From the NCBI RefSeq assembly GCF_000208865.1, contig NC_018396.1, forward strand, positions 6,380,514 through 6,444,513: a stretch of 64,000 nucleotides of DNA, in the 5' to 3' direction. Every line of letters starts with the position of its first letter. Within the stretch, counting starts at the first letter, position 1. Source of the DNA: Neospora caninum Liverpool (Eukaryota; Apicomplexa; Conoidasida; Eucoccidiorida; Sarcocystidae). The notes under the pieces were generated by a model. It saw nothing but the letters and a program-made list of their open reading frames with translations, was not told the origin of the DNA and searched no databases. Shown one piece after another: positions 1 through 24,200 of the stretch. Made by a program: the position numbers and the translations under genes.

Positions 1-12214
<12,214 letters not shown>

Positions 12215-15151
12215 TTTCGCTTTTGGGGTCGAGAGAAAGTTCCTGGTCGAGCTGTGTCCCTCTGCGGTGTCTGCAGAGTAGGCCCTCTAAGCGCCAACTG
12301 CCTGCCGCGACGGTGGTTTCTGCGGAAACCCAAGAGGAGAGAGAACGGTCGGCCGGAAGCAGAGAGGCACAACCTCGAGTACGGGAAATCGGTGTAGCGG
12401 CCAGGATGCAAAAACACAAGAGGGGAGAAAAACAGAGAGGACACAGCGTTGAGAGAGTGGACGATAGAGAAGGAAGCGACTGAAGAGGAGTCCGATGGCG
12501 AAGGAGGGCGGCAGCAGAAGATGGAGACAGGAAAAGGAGACATGCAAGAACAAACGGGGAGAAGACGGGAATTGAAGCTTGAGGGGAGACGATGGGACAG
12601 CAGCCGAAAAAGAGGCGGCAGAGAGAAGAAACGAGAGGCAAAATTCAACGGAGAGAGGATAAGACCTGGAAAGCGGGTGTGTCACTGAGGACGAACAAAC
12701 GAGTGACGGACGCTGCGATGAGTGGGGGAGCGGCCTCACGCTCGCAAGGCCAGCAGAGAAGAGAGAATACGCGACAAGAGACAGCAACGGTGTAGACACG
12801 AAACCAGAGAGGAGCCAGAAAAGTGGAACCTTCCTCGTTGGGGGTCGAAAGAAAGGTCAAGCGCAAAGTCTTCGAGTACCCACCCAGAGATCCTGCACTA
12901 GGATCATGACACTGTACTGCGGGAGAATCGATGCGCGTGAGAGTACATGCAGATTTGCGATTTTTCCCAAAGAAAAACGTCAAAACGATCCGTGAATCCC
13001 CTCTATCGAGCACGTGCTCGGAAAAAAAAGGAAGAAAAAGAGCAGAAGATCTGATCTCAAAGGGGAGTTGCAATAACTCGTCGATGTTGCAGCCATGGAG
13101 ACGGCGGGGACCTGATTGCTAGGCGAGAAGGCGCTTGCGTACACCTCTGCCGAGACACCCGAGTGAGCAGAGTAGCGAGGCAATCGGGGTAGGAGCGACG
13201 GAGAGCGCAGGCGACCATCAGAAAGAAAATCTACAGACTGTCGAGAGGGAAGGGAAGAGATATAACTGAAGCGGCAGAAGGTTCAATGGACAGACTTGAA
13301 AAAAAGAAATGCCGAAAAACGGGGATGCTGGAGGCAATCGACGTTTTCGTACACCCTCACTGGGGAGCTGGCGCCGCCGTTTTCAGCCCCAACAAAAAGA
13401 ACGCGGTTCACGAGCGGTGGAGTTCCCAGGAAGGAAAAGAGGATTTCGGCAAGGAGTGTTTTTTTGCGACAATTAAGCTATCCTGAGGCCGTACCCGTGG
13501 CTTCGGGTTTGACCACCGAGAAGACACAGCAAGGGAAGACAGACAGAAACTGCAACTGGCCAGCCGTACGTACAGCTGACGGAAAGGTGGATCACGGCTC
13601 TCAGTGGAATGTTATGATTTCCAGTAGACGCAGTTTCTGTTTAGACGAGCTGCAATCGCGAACTGTACATCAAAAAGGCGAAGTATCTTAAACACGAGAC
13701 AACACCTCTCTTTTACTCCTATATGGGTAGAGGGGCGAAGCCAGAGAAAACCCCACAAAACGCATAGTCGCTGTGGTCTGCCATACAAGGCGAAAATGGA
13801 ATCAGGAAGTTTCAGCAAATAGTTCCAAAGTTCTCGCGAAAGACAAAGACAGAGAGCCCCCCCTAGTAGCTCGTTCTCGGAGGATCGCCGCGCTGTACCG
13901 TTTGCTGGCGCCTCTTCGCCCTCCGGAGCGCCTCGGTGTATTTACACCCGAAGGCCCCTCAACGAGCCAGTGTAGCGTTGCGAGCGCAGTGAGGGAAGAG
14001 CGCGAGACAGGGTGTTGTTTCCGGATCTAAGCCGACGCGTTCTTCTTTTCTCCAAAGCTGTTGTTCTTACACGTCAGCTGAAAGGCGTTTTTGGCACAAG
14101 GGGCTGTTTTTTTGCCGCAAAGAGAGAGCGTGCACGAAGCAGTTCATCGCCGAAACAGCAGGCAAGGCCGAAGGTAGACACGAAAAATGTTTTTCTCGAC
14201 GGTTTGTCGATGTTTCTCGGGTTTCGTGTCCACGCATGTGTGTTCACGGCAAAAAGAAGGAAAATTCCGTTTTCCTCTCCGTCGACTATCAACTTTCTAA
14301 CCTCTCAGGTAGAGAGACCCTGTTCGTAGCGGGTTTTGCCACAGCGACGGCACCCCCGATATCTCTTCGGTTCAACGAGATTTCTCGCCGCGGGTTTTTC
14401 TAGTCTCGATTTTTCCCGATCTGGCGGTCCTTATGTTTTTATTTCACTTCCTGCGACTCGCTGGACGTCCAATCCTTTTCCCGTCGCGCAGCGAATCGTT
14501 CTCTTTTGAACGCGGGACCGGTTCCCGAGCAGGAAGACGAAACGAAGAAGCTTCTGTAGAACCTTTTTTCACGGCACTCGCCAATTCACACTCGACTCCG
14601 CTCGCTCACGCGATATATGCCAAACAGACCCGAATCTAAGCGTCTAGACAGAAATATGCATCAAGGCATGTTAAATATATAGATGTATAATTTGGTTTGG
14701 CGGATCTATTGCTGCTTTTTGTGTCTGTGCAAGTTTTTTCCGACAGCTCTACAAGATTCTTTGGGGCCTTGCCAGTGTTTGCCATCCTCTCATTTTGTTT
14801 AACGCTCATTTCATGTTCCTTGGGCTTTTTGCGTCACCTCCACTCGCGTCATCATACCGTATCCGCCACTGTCTCCGTTTTTTCTTCGCCTTCCCCCTCC
14901 GCAGTCGCTTTCCTTTGGTCGAGGCTACTTTTTTGCCTCCGCCGACAGCAGGACTTTCCGATCCCCTCTCTGCTGTCTCTTTTGCCGGCTCTTCTTTGGT
15001 CGTTCGACGTAATTCCCCCCTCCGATTGCTTTTTCCGTTTCCGAGTCTCACCATCAGTCCTCCCTTGCCGTCACCTCGACGCCGCCGTGGTGTATGTACA
15101 TCTGAAATTCGGCGCAGCTCTCGCCCACGTGCCTCTTCGTCTCTCGCCAAA
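12215..15151. promoter_or_regulatory. Divergent intergenic region between CPSII (-) and SDHB (+)
   Basis: This 2.9 kb separates two start codons facing away from each other, so it should hold both promoters and both 5' leaders. No ORF in it resembles a protein family, and I see no TATA element I would trust. The CPSII-proximal half is purine-rich on the + strand. About 450 bases before SDHB are pyrimidine-rich, which fits a 5' untranslated leader. The role is inferred from position. Confidence 0.6.
15138..15144 (-). promoter_or_regulatory. WGAGACG-type motif near the SDHB start
   Basis: CGTCTCT on the + strand is AGAGACG in reverse. WGAGACG has been described as an orientation-independent element in several Toxoplasma promoters. 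It lies 7 bases before the SDHB ATG, so it may be inside the transcript, and a 7-mer can occur by chance. Confidence 0.3.
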
Positions 15152-17876
15152 ATGTTGGCTTCTGCACTCCGCTCCGTGAGGGCAGCTGCCTCGTCTGCCT
15201 CTACGGCTTTCTCGTTTTCGCGGATCTCACCGCTTTCTGCGGGTGCGCAGCGCCGCTTCTCCGCGTCGCGCAGGCGGCGTCTGCCGGCTCGCAGATGGAA
15301 GGACCAAAGACAGCAGACGTCCGCACGTTCGCCATCTACCGGTACAATCCAGAGACGGACAAGCGCCCGTACATGCAAAAGTACGAGCTCGATGTCTCCA
15401 CATGCGGGCCGATGGTGCTCGACGCCCTCATCGCCATCAAAGACCGTCAGGTGAGCAGAAAGAGAAACGCGCAACCTGAGCGCCGGCAGCAGTCTCGACA
15501 CGACAACGCGGCGGGGGGCGACAGCGTTGCTTGGAGAGAATTGGAGCTGGGCCTGTGGAAAATGTCGCGATTTTCTCTTCTCTGTGTCTGCATGCGCAGG
15601 ACCCCACCCTTGTGTTTCGCCGCAGCTGTCGAGAAGGCATTTGCGGCTCGTGCGCGATGAACGTGGACGGGAAAAACTGCCTCGCCTGCCTCACCCCCAT
15701 TCAGCGAGCAGAGCGAGAAAACGAGGCTATGCGTCTCATGCCAGGTGCGTCCTCCCTCGTATCCCTTCGCCAACGCCAACACTTGCATACTAAATCCACA
15801 TGCATGCATCTGCATACCCATTTACATACATTCCTGTACCTGCACAGTGTGCAGGATATATGTCCACTTACGCAGATGTACAGATATACACGTATTTGTA
15901 TGTCACATCTTCCACGTGCATCTCTATGCATATATATATATATATATATATTCCTCGAGAGAGTGGCAAGGTTGTTTGGGCGTGCACGCCTGGCACATTC
16001 GCTTTCGTCTTTCAGGCCAGGACATTAAGCACGACCGGCACGAAGAGGAAGTGGTGAGCCGCGTCACAGACAAGATCAACCACGCGTTGTTCCGTGAGGC
16101 GAATCCCCCCGTGGAGATTCTGCCGCTTCCCCACATGATGGTCCTCCGCGACTTGGTGCCGGACATGACCAACTTCTACGCGCAGTATCGCAGCGTGGAG
16201 CCGTGGCTGAAGCGGAAGACGGCGAAGAAGGTAACAGACATGTCGAGAAAGACGTGTCGAGCAGCGCGCAGGGTCGGCTCTCTTCCCTGACTCCTCGTTC
16301 CTCTCTGACCCCTCCCGCGTTTTCTCCCTGATGCTCCAGTGTTTTGGGAAAACGACAGCCGGGGCGCGTGTGCGCGGCGCTGCCACCTTTCCCTCTGTGT
16401 GGACTTCTGTTTCCTCCTTTTTCTGTGCCCCTCTCGGGGGATGCCTTCCGGTCTGTACTTTTTTCTTGGGTTGCGCCGGCGCTTCTTTCGGCCGCGATCG
16501 TCCTTTTTTCGAGGAAGCGGGCTCCTCCCAAGAGTCGAGGCCGGCCTCCTACAAGCGTGCGTTGGGATGCATGCACCGGTTTGTCCACAGGACCCCAACG
16601 TGGAGAATCTTCAGTCGATCGAAGACCGCAAGAAACTCGACGGAATGTACGAGTGCATCCTCTGCGCCTGCTGCTCCACGTCGTGCCCGTCCTACTGGTG
16701 GAATCCACAAGCCTACCTCGGCCCGGCTGTCCTCATGCAGGCCTTCAGGTGAGCCTTGCATGCAACACAGAGAAACATTTTCGCTTCCACAATATATTAT
16801 ATATATGTATATATGTATGTCGACTGAGAAGTAGGTTGCTCGGGAAGGAAACGGAGAAAAATATCCGAACCATGCTCGGAGGTAGAGAGAGGTTGACAGA
16901 GACAGAGAAGATGTAGAGAACGAGAGTGAGAACGAACTAGAGTCAGAGATATGGGGACAGAAATGGACAGGTGGCTGTTAGCTGCGTTGAGCAATGGAGT
17001 GACATACGCGCAAGATACTTGTGTGGAGGCGCTTCGTTATTTGGTAGGGAAATGTGTAACGAGAGACAGAAGTCGATCGCCAGATGCGAAGTGTACTCGT
17101 GTTCCCTTCTTGTTTTTTCCCCAACTGTCTGCGGGTCCGGTGCGGAGTCGATTTGCAGGCTTTCTCTTGTGGTTCCGCAGGCACTCGCGCGTCACATCGT
17201 TTTTGTCTTTTCTTTATTGGCGGTTTCCCTTTTCAAGCGACTCCTTGTCGTCTGTGATCTTGTCGTGGTCGTAGAGTCTTTGCGCCGCTTCCTTCCTGTC
17301 TGTCTTTTTCAGGTGGATTGCGGATAGCCGAGACGAGTTCACCGAGGAACGCCTGGCAGCCATCAACGACACCATGAAGCTGTACAGGTGAGGGCTCTCC
17401 GTGAGCGAAGGCGTTTGTGGGGAATGTTTTGTTTCCTCCGTGGGGTGAGTTGAAGAAACTGGCAAGTCTGCATGCGGACACAAGGTGTGCCTCGGAGATT
17501 CGTGTCTCTGTTCTCAGGTGTCACGGCATCATGAACTGCACAGTCTCCTGCCCCAAGGGCTTGAATCCTGCAGGTACGGTGCCTTCTCCTCGACGCACGT
17601 TTTTCTTCTGTCCCGCCTACATGCAGATGCGGATAGATACGTCTGTATATGGCTTCTGTTTGCTCTCTCGAATCATCCGTGCATTCATGCTCTTCTTGTT
17701 CTACTTTCTTTTGAACTCGCGCAGCTGTGCAAATGTGCGTTTCCCCCTCAGGAGCCATCAAGAAAATGAAGGATCAGGTAGAAGCGCGTTTCTCGCCGGA
17801 CTGGAAGAATCTCCAGGCGCAACAGATCCTGCAGAAGTCCCAGAAGCTTGCCCAGGACCTCGGACTCTCTGCGTAA
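15152..17876 (+). CDS. SDHB: Succinate dehydrogenase iron-sulfur subunit, mitochondrial
   Basis: Carries electrons from succinate oxidation to ubiquinone in mitochondrial complex II. Exons: 15152-15175, 15274-15450, 15600-15744, 16016-16230, 16591-16748, 17313-17387, 17518-17573, 17752-17876, a phase-consistent 324 residues. The [2Fe-2S] motif [22 protein letters not shown] is in exon 3. The partner motif [20 protein letters not shown] is in exon 4. [18 protein letters not shown] in exon 5 binds the [4Fe-4S] cluster, and [17 protein letters not shown] in exon 7 the [3Fe-4S]/[4Fe-4S] ligands. The N-terminus begins MLASALRS, rich in Ser, Ala and Arg as in mitochondrial presequences. The frame then changes, and I resolve this with a 98-base intron (15176-15273; a 119-base version ending at 15294 also fits). 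An insertion of about 40 residues separates the first cluster domain from PLPHM. Confidence 0.95.
15929..15951. repeat. (AT)n microsatellite in an SDHB intron
   Basis: About 11 AT units in the intron between SDHB exons 3 and 4. Confidence 0.85.
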
Positions 17877-19689
17877 TCGCCGGGGGTTTCGTCTTTCATT
17901 CGGAGAAAACAGTGCACCTGCAGATCAACTCCATACATATGTAAATACATAATTGCGTATTCATATGGGCGTATGTGTATCTGTTTTCGTACGGATGAGT
18001 CCGTAGAGGGATTCTCTGTATGCAATCGGACACATACATAAACGTGTACATATGTATAGGTATATTCATGTAGATCTATTTTTATGTATCATTAGCGCCA
18101 GCCTGTTTGTAGCTGACGCGTCGACGTCGCGATGAAACTTCGTTTCGAAGTGAAACAAGAAGGCAATTTGAAACCTTCGCGGGTGGAGCTCCTTTTCCTC
18201 TGCATCAGTTTGCGAGGGCGTGTACGAGGATCGGGCTCCGCGCAGAAAGCCCGGTCCCGGTCTTTCGGGTGTCTCTACACTGCGCCAGCTTGTATGCGGT
18301 TGCCTTCGTTATCGCGAGGAAGAGGATCTGAAACTGCGGTGTTTGCGCGGGACGGAACTGTGACGCTCGTTTTTGGCTGCTTCAAATCACTCAAACGGTC
18401 CTGAAGTGGATCGGAAAGGAGACGTGAAAAATTCAGGACCACATCTCCACATCTTTCCATATCTACGTTTGTCTACACACACGTGTTTCTACGTGCGCAT
18501 ATGTAAGCGCAGCCAAGGAACAAACACTTCTGTGGAGGCCTTGCAGGAAGGAGACTCAGCGGTCGTCGCGTGTGAACGCTAAAGATAAGGATAAGCATGT
18601 GAGCGTCTCTAAAGTAAAACACACAGCACACGTGGGTGTACGTAGGCGTCACTTTCTGTCCTAAAATTTTGCCAGTGGGTTCTTTCGTAGACGCAAGTGA
18701 CAGGTGCCCTCGAAGTCGGCGAGGCTTTCAAATACATCGATGCGGACCTCCGCTTCGATTCCGCCGTTATTCGTGTTAGTGTCGAAAGCTCGCCGAGTCA
18801 AGTAACAATAGGCATATCAGAAATCCCGCTTCTTATGTACGCCCATGCACACCCACCGAAAGAAACCGGAAGAAAAGGGGAGCATGCATGATGAAACGGG
18901 CAATTAGAGAGATCGTTACAGCTGAATGTGCCACGAGAAAAGGCAGCGGTACAGGCAATGAATCCGGACGTGAAAAGCCAGGCACCATGTGGCCACAACT
19001 GGCGTGGCAGGATGCCCCCCGTGGCGTACGAAAAAACACACAAGAAAAGTGAACACGGACACGAAGCGAAACCGTTTGCCGTCAAACGAAAGGCGACTTT
19101 CCTTGTGCCACCGTGTTCGCAAGTCGCGATCTCCTCAGCTACACAGACAACTCAAAGGAGGAGTGTGGAAACGAAGTTTGCCGTATGCTTTCTTCCTCAT
19201 CCGCGTTCACACCTGACGGCTTTTTTTGTAACTGGAAAAGATAGCGCGGAAGAGGGGGAGAGGCGTGCTGCTGTAAGGGGAGCTCGAAGAAGAAAACACG
19301 GTGGAAGGCTTCATTTTCATGGCTGTTTTCCAGCGGTTTGAGGGACGCCGGTTTTTTCTGGCAGGGCAAGGTGCCTAGAGCATCACTGTCAGTTCTTGGT
19401 TAGGATTTCCTCGTTTGAGTTGTTCTCAAGTTCCTTGACGTTCGGACGCAGCGCACGCGAAACGCAGACTGGATGTTCTGTGCACTCTCTTAGGCGGCGT
19501 GGCATTGGTAGGACTATACTTTGCCACTGGGGGACTCCTTGTTGGCGCAGTGTTTTTTTTGTTAGTCAGTTTGAAGTTCGTCAAGGGGGTGCGTGCAGAT
19601 CCCGCCCATTGACGTCCAAACTTACCTCACAAACGGGAAAAGTACCTTTTCTGCCTCAATGGGGGAGACGCACCCACAGGTGCGAACAT

Positions 19690-19824
19690 TTTTAGGAATG
19701 CAAACCAGGCTTTTAGGAATACATACGACGCGCTTAGGAATCCATAAAACGTTCTTGCGAATAACTACAACGCTCTTAGGAACCCATACAACGACTTTAA
19801 GAATAAATACAATTTTTTAGGAGT
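19690..19824 (+). repeat. 21-bp degenerate tandem repeat, six copies plus a partial
   Basis: Six consecutive 21-base units with consensus TTTAGGAATACATACAACGC plus one base, then a partial copy. Each unit keeps the spacing exactly although roughly a third of its bases differ from the next. It lies 1.8 kb downstream of SDHB and 1.4 kb upstream of the oxidoreductase start. Function unknown. Confidence 0.85.
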
Positions 19825-20196
19825 TTGTGTGCTAATGCGGATGTCTTTCCCTTTTGGGCGCCGCCAAGCGGTAAAAGCTTCTGGAGGCAGGAGCCTCGCG
19901 AGAAAGAAAGTCTTTCTGCTGCAGAAGCAATTTGCTTGCCGGAGACCTCCCGGCAAAACGGAACACGATTCCTCCACGCACGCCAAGAGAGATGGCGAAG
20001 GACCTCATTGCATTCACAAAAAGATGCGTGTGAACAAATTGTATACAGGGTGAAGCGCACAGACAGCAACCGACCGACATTTATATGCCTTTTCCCATGC
20101 ATTCTCTTAAACATATATACACATGTCTACCTGGATTTGTAAAGGGACACGTATACACCTTCTTCGTGTCTTTGGGTGCTATTTACATGTTATATA

Positions 20197-20222
20197 TACA
20201 AATATATATATATATATATATC
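20197..20222. repeat. (AT)n microsatellite
   Basis: About 11 AT units in intergenic DNA upstream of the oxidoreductase gene. Confidence 0.85.
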
Positions 20223-21210
20223 ATACTTGTTCAAGCGACCTCGTCTGATGCCAACGGTCAGTGAAGCTTTCGGTGATTCTTTCTTTCTGAGAATAGGGGA
20301 ATTAGTAATGCTCTCGAAGAGGCGCAAGTGTGTTCGCGTTTCCAGCGATGGTTTTTGTGTTTCCTCAAAGTGAATTACTTTACACATGAAGGGCGAGAGA
20401 GTGGTATTCTCCTGTTTTTGTTGAGAGGCTCCAGTGACACACACGGGAGACGCGGGAGTAGGCCGTCTCATACCGAACCGGAGGCGACAGCGCTCCTTCA
20501 CATGTCATTCCATTGCATGAGAAACGACGAAAACCGTCGTCCCGCATTCATCCTGTTTCTTTTCGTCGTGAAATTACCGGTCGCAACCATCGATTTCGCC
20601 GCGCTGTCTTCGTGGGCTTTCGCTGGCAGGCCACCGCAGGCGCGCGGATTCTTGACCCGAGTCACCGGCCGCTCTCTCTGGCAAAGTCGCATTTTTTTCC
20701 ATCTGTTTCTCGGCAATTTTGCGATTGTCCGGTTCGACGATCTCCTTGCACCGTTCCTCAGATTCATAAACAAAGGAGTTAAGGTTCACGCATTCATTCT
20801 GCGCGGTTCCAAAAACACACTCTTCGGGTCACCGCACACGCATCTCTCCGTGGAGGGCCTTCGTGTCAAAAGAGCAGGCAAGGCTGAGACTTCGTCCACT
20901 TTTTCAACGGGTCAAAGGCTGCACTTGTCCTCCCTTTTCAGCTTGCGTCCCATGGCGAAAAAACAGCGACGGGCGCATGTTTGACGGTTTTGTGTGCGGA
21001 TCGATGTGCGCATGACTTTCCTCTCTGGAAGTGTGGAGGTGTGAAGACCCAGGCCCGCGAGTTGACACAAATATATACATCTATATACTATATAAATACA
21101 CGTGAATTTATGTGTCACTTATATGTCTCGCTGTCTCTTTGGAGGGGCAGTTACGGAGATTCTTTGGAGAAAACTGTGAGAGAAAGGACTTGCTTTTCCT
21201 TTTCAGGACG

Positions 21211-24200
21211 ATGGAGGGTCAACCGCTCAACGACGCAAGTCGTGAATTCGACATTGTGGTGTATGGCGCCACAGGGTTCACAGGAAGGTAAGAACTCCAC
21301 TGCAGCCCTCCGACTCTTTCTTCACATCTCCGAATATCCTGCATTGCGACACGTGTGTGTGTGTGTGTGTGATAACTCCTCGACGTACCGGATTTCGACA
21401 CCTACACATAACTCTCCATATGCAAATCCGCATGGCCCACCCTGCCAACCGGTCGAGCCCTCTCTCTACCCCCGTTCCTTTGTACACACGACTAAACGCA
21501 GCGATTTATAAACATATAGCCTACGTCCTTCTCGCTTTCCCTCCATATATATATATATATATATGCATCCGCATACGCCTTCGCTTGTTTATACATACCT
21601 GCACATTCCCGCATGATCATCTGCCTGCGTGTCTCCGCCCATTTCTCAACATTGCATGTCCACATGTGTACGTAAAGGCCTGCTTTTGCCGCGTCGTCTT
21701 TGTGTGTCTAGACTCGTTGCAGAATATTTCTGTAAGCAATATTTGACGGACAGCGGGGAGTTTCTGGTTAAATTTGCGTTGGCGGGGCGTTCGATGAAGA
21801 AGCTGGAGGAGGCGTGCGAAGCCGCGTGTGCCCGCGCTGGTCGCGAGTCTAAACACATCCCCTTGATCGTCGCGGACAGCTCAGACGAAGCCTCGCTCGC
21901 GGCCATGTGCAAAAGAACGAAAGTCATCATCACCACTGTCGGTCCTTACCTCAAATACGGCGAGCCGCTTGTCAAAGCTTGTGTGGAGGTGCGAACGCAC
22001 TACTGCGACCTCGTCGGCGGTGAGAAAAGAACAACAGACAACCCTTGCATTTGCACCCTGGAGAGCCGAGCGCATCGGCTGAAGCGACTTGGCTGAAACA
22101 AATACCCCTTCCGCTCTCCGAGCCGCGATTCCTTGCTTCTCGCCTTTTTCGCGGCGAGACGATCTGCCGAACCGAACGGATACGTCGCGGCGTTCTGGCG
22201 ACAGGGTTGTAAACCGTCCCGCTGTGGCGCACTCGCGAATCCAGAGTTTCCCCCCTATATACACCTCAATTCCTCTGTCCCTCGCGCGTCACGCTTCCTC
22301 TCTGCACGTGCCGCGTTCTTGTCGCGTCCAGCCTTCTGCTCTCGTCTCTCCGCTTTTCCTTCCTTTTCTTCAGAGGCGCCTTTCATCGTCGCGACCAGCC
22401 AGAAATACGGACACCTCGCCGCCGAGAGAGGCGTCAAGATCGTTCACTGTTGTGGCTTCGATTCGGTCCCCAGTGACCTCTCCTGTCTCCTCCTCGAGGA
22501 AACTGCACTGAGGACAGCCAAAGCTCCTTGCGAATCGGTCAGCAAAAACCAGCGGTGCAAGCCTCTCTTTTGTGCAATCTAAAAAACCCCTTGCAGCCAT
22601 AGTCACGCCTCGCTTAATTCCCCGACAGAGGCGCAGTGACAGTCACGACGCATGAGTTGTGCGCTGGCATGTCAATACCCCTTACTGTTTCCATCGTCTG
22701 TTTGTCTCTATCTGTATATACATATTCACAAATTATTTGTGGGTACATGGAGAGCTAAATTTACATGACAATCTGCGCGCATAGGCACATGGAGGTATTG
22801 AAGTGTATCCATTTCGATGGCGCATCTTGCGGTAGCTGTGTGCGATGACACGGAACGTGGAGGAAACAGAGGAAAGGGACACATGTCACAAGAAATGGTT
22901 TTTTGCGTTGCAACGCGCGCAGGTTACCACAGCTGTCACAGAAATGCGCGGCGGCTTCTCGGGCGGGACCGTCGCCTCTCTTCTGAATCTCTCTGGATCC
23001 GAGGACACGTACAGTCCATACTATCTTTGCAACCGGGCGTTGCCAGAAAACGTGTCGTTCACGCCTCCCTCCAAACCGTACTTTCCCGTGTAAGTCCACC
23101 ACACTCTTGCAGCTTGACAAGCGCAACTGGTGCAAGCACTGTGAGTCACAAATGTAAGTGTAAAGGTGTCTCCATATGTTTGTACAGGCATCTCTATGTG
23201 TATGTGTCTACATATGAGTGTACGGGGGCGGGTTTGTAGGAAGGTGTATCCCTATCGTATGGACTGCCATCTATGCGCGCAGTTGACGGGAGTGATGCTC
23301 ATTCTTTCTTGGCTTAAGCCGTCTGTTTTTGAAACGCGCTGAGGCCGCACGTGCTGCAGTTAAATGTTTATAACACCAAGGTGCCCAGGGGTGATATGTG
23401 TATGTACATGGATATGAATGCATACGGATTGGTGTCGCCGTGTACAGATAGAGATGTATTTTTACGTGGATACATGTTTGTAGGTGCAAATGTGCATACG
23501 TTTCCTAGGACAGGTGCGTTTCCCATTTTCTTACTTTGAGTGAACGCGGTTATTGATATGCATATCGTCCTCCAACATGCGATCTCGGTTTTTTGCTTTT
23601 TAAGGCGATTTTTGACCCACGACAAGGACTTTGGCTATGGAGCCTTCTTTATCATGGCGCCTTTGAACGAGCAGGTTGTCCGGTGAGTCTCCCGCGTTGC
23701 AGCTGTCGAACCACTCAAGCAAACAGGAGTCAAACCGGAGTCCGTCCGTGTGCGTCGCTACACTGGTGTCTCGTTTTTAAAGTGCCTTTTGTGTGTTTTG
23801 CTCTGCAACATAGATAGTCCAAAAACGCGGTGTCCTGATGCAGGGTACGGGCGAAGAAGCATTTCATTTATGGCGAGCTGCGCAGGAACAGATTTGAAGG
23901 AGGCGAAGAGATCCAGGCACACGGAAGATCGCAGCCCAGCGACACGCGTTTTCACGATCTTCCGCGTCTCTTCGCTCGTTTCCGGTCTCAGGGTTGTTTT
24001 CGATGCACAAATTGTCGAGGCAGTTTACTCTCTGTGTTTCATCCGGTAAACGCGACGTGTCTCTATAAAGCGATCTCTCGCTCTGCTTTACATTGTGTCT
24101 TTGTATTTGCGGATATTATATACATATGCAGAGATATGAATATGGTGTACATCGTTGTCGGTCACCTGTGCCTCGGAGTGGAATGCAGTGTCCGTGTCTC

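Larger units (their letters stand above)
17877..21210. other. Intergenic region between SDHB and the oxidoreductase gene
   Basis: It holds the SDHB 3' flank, a 21-bp-periodic repeat (19690-19824), an (AT)n run near 20200 and, at its right end, a pyrimidine tract with an acceptor-like TTTTCAG 5-10 bases before the next ATG. That hints at an intron in the 5' leader. No ORF here shows family resemblance, and no tRNA or rRNA was recognised. Confidence 0.6.

Noticed and set aside
14806..15501. Minus-strand open frame of 231 codons
   Set aside because: It is antisense to the first SDHB exons, which carry the conserved protein.
19595..19640. A stretch resembling a viral enhancer (CCGCCCATTGACGTC)
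   Set aside because: Only about 15 bases match, with no neighbouring copies or promoter context. I regard it as coincidence, at most a CRE-like TGACGTC.
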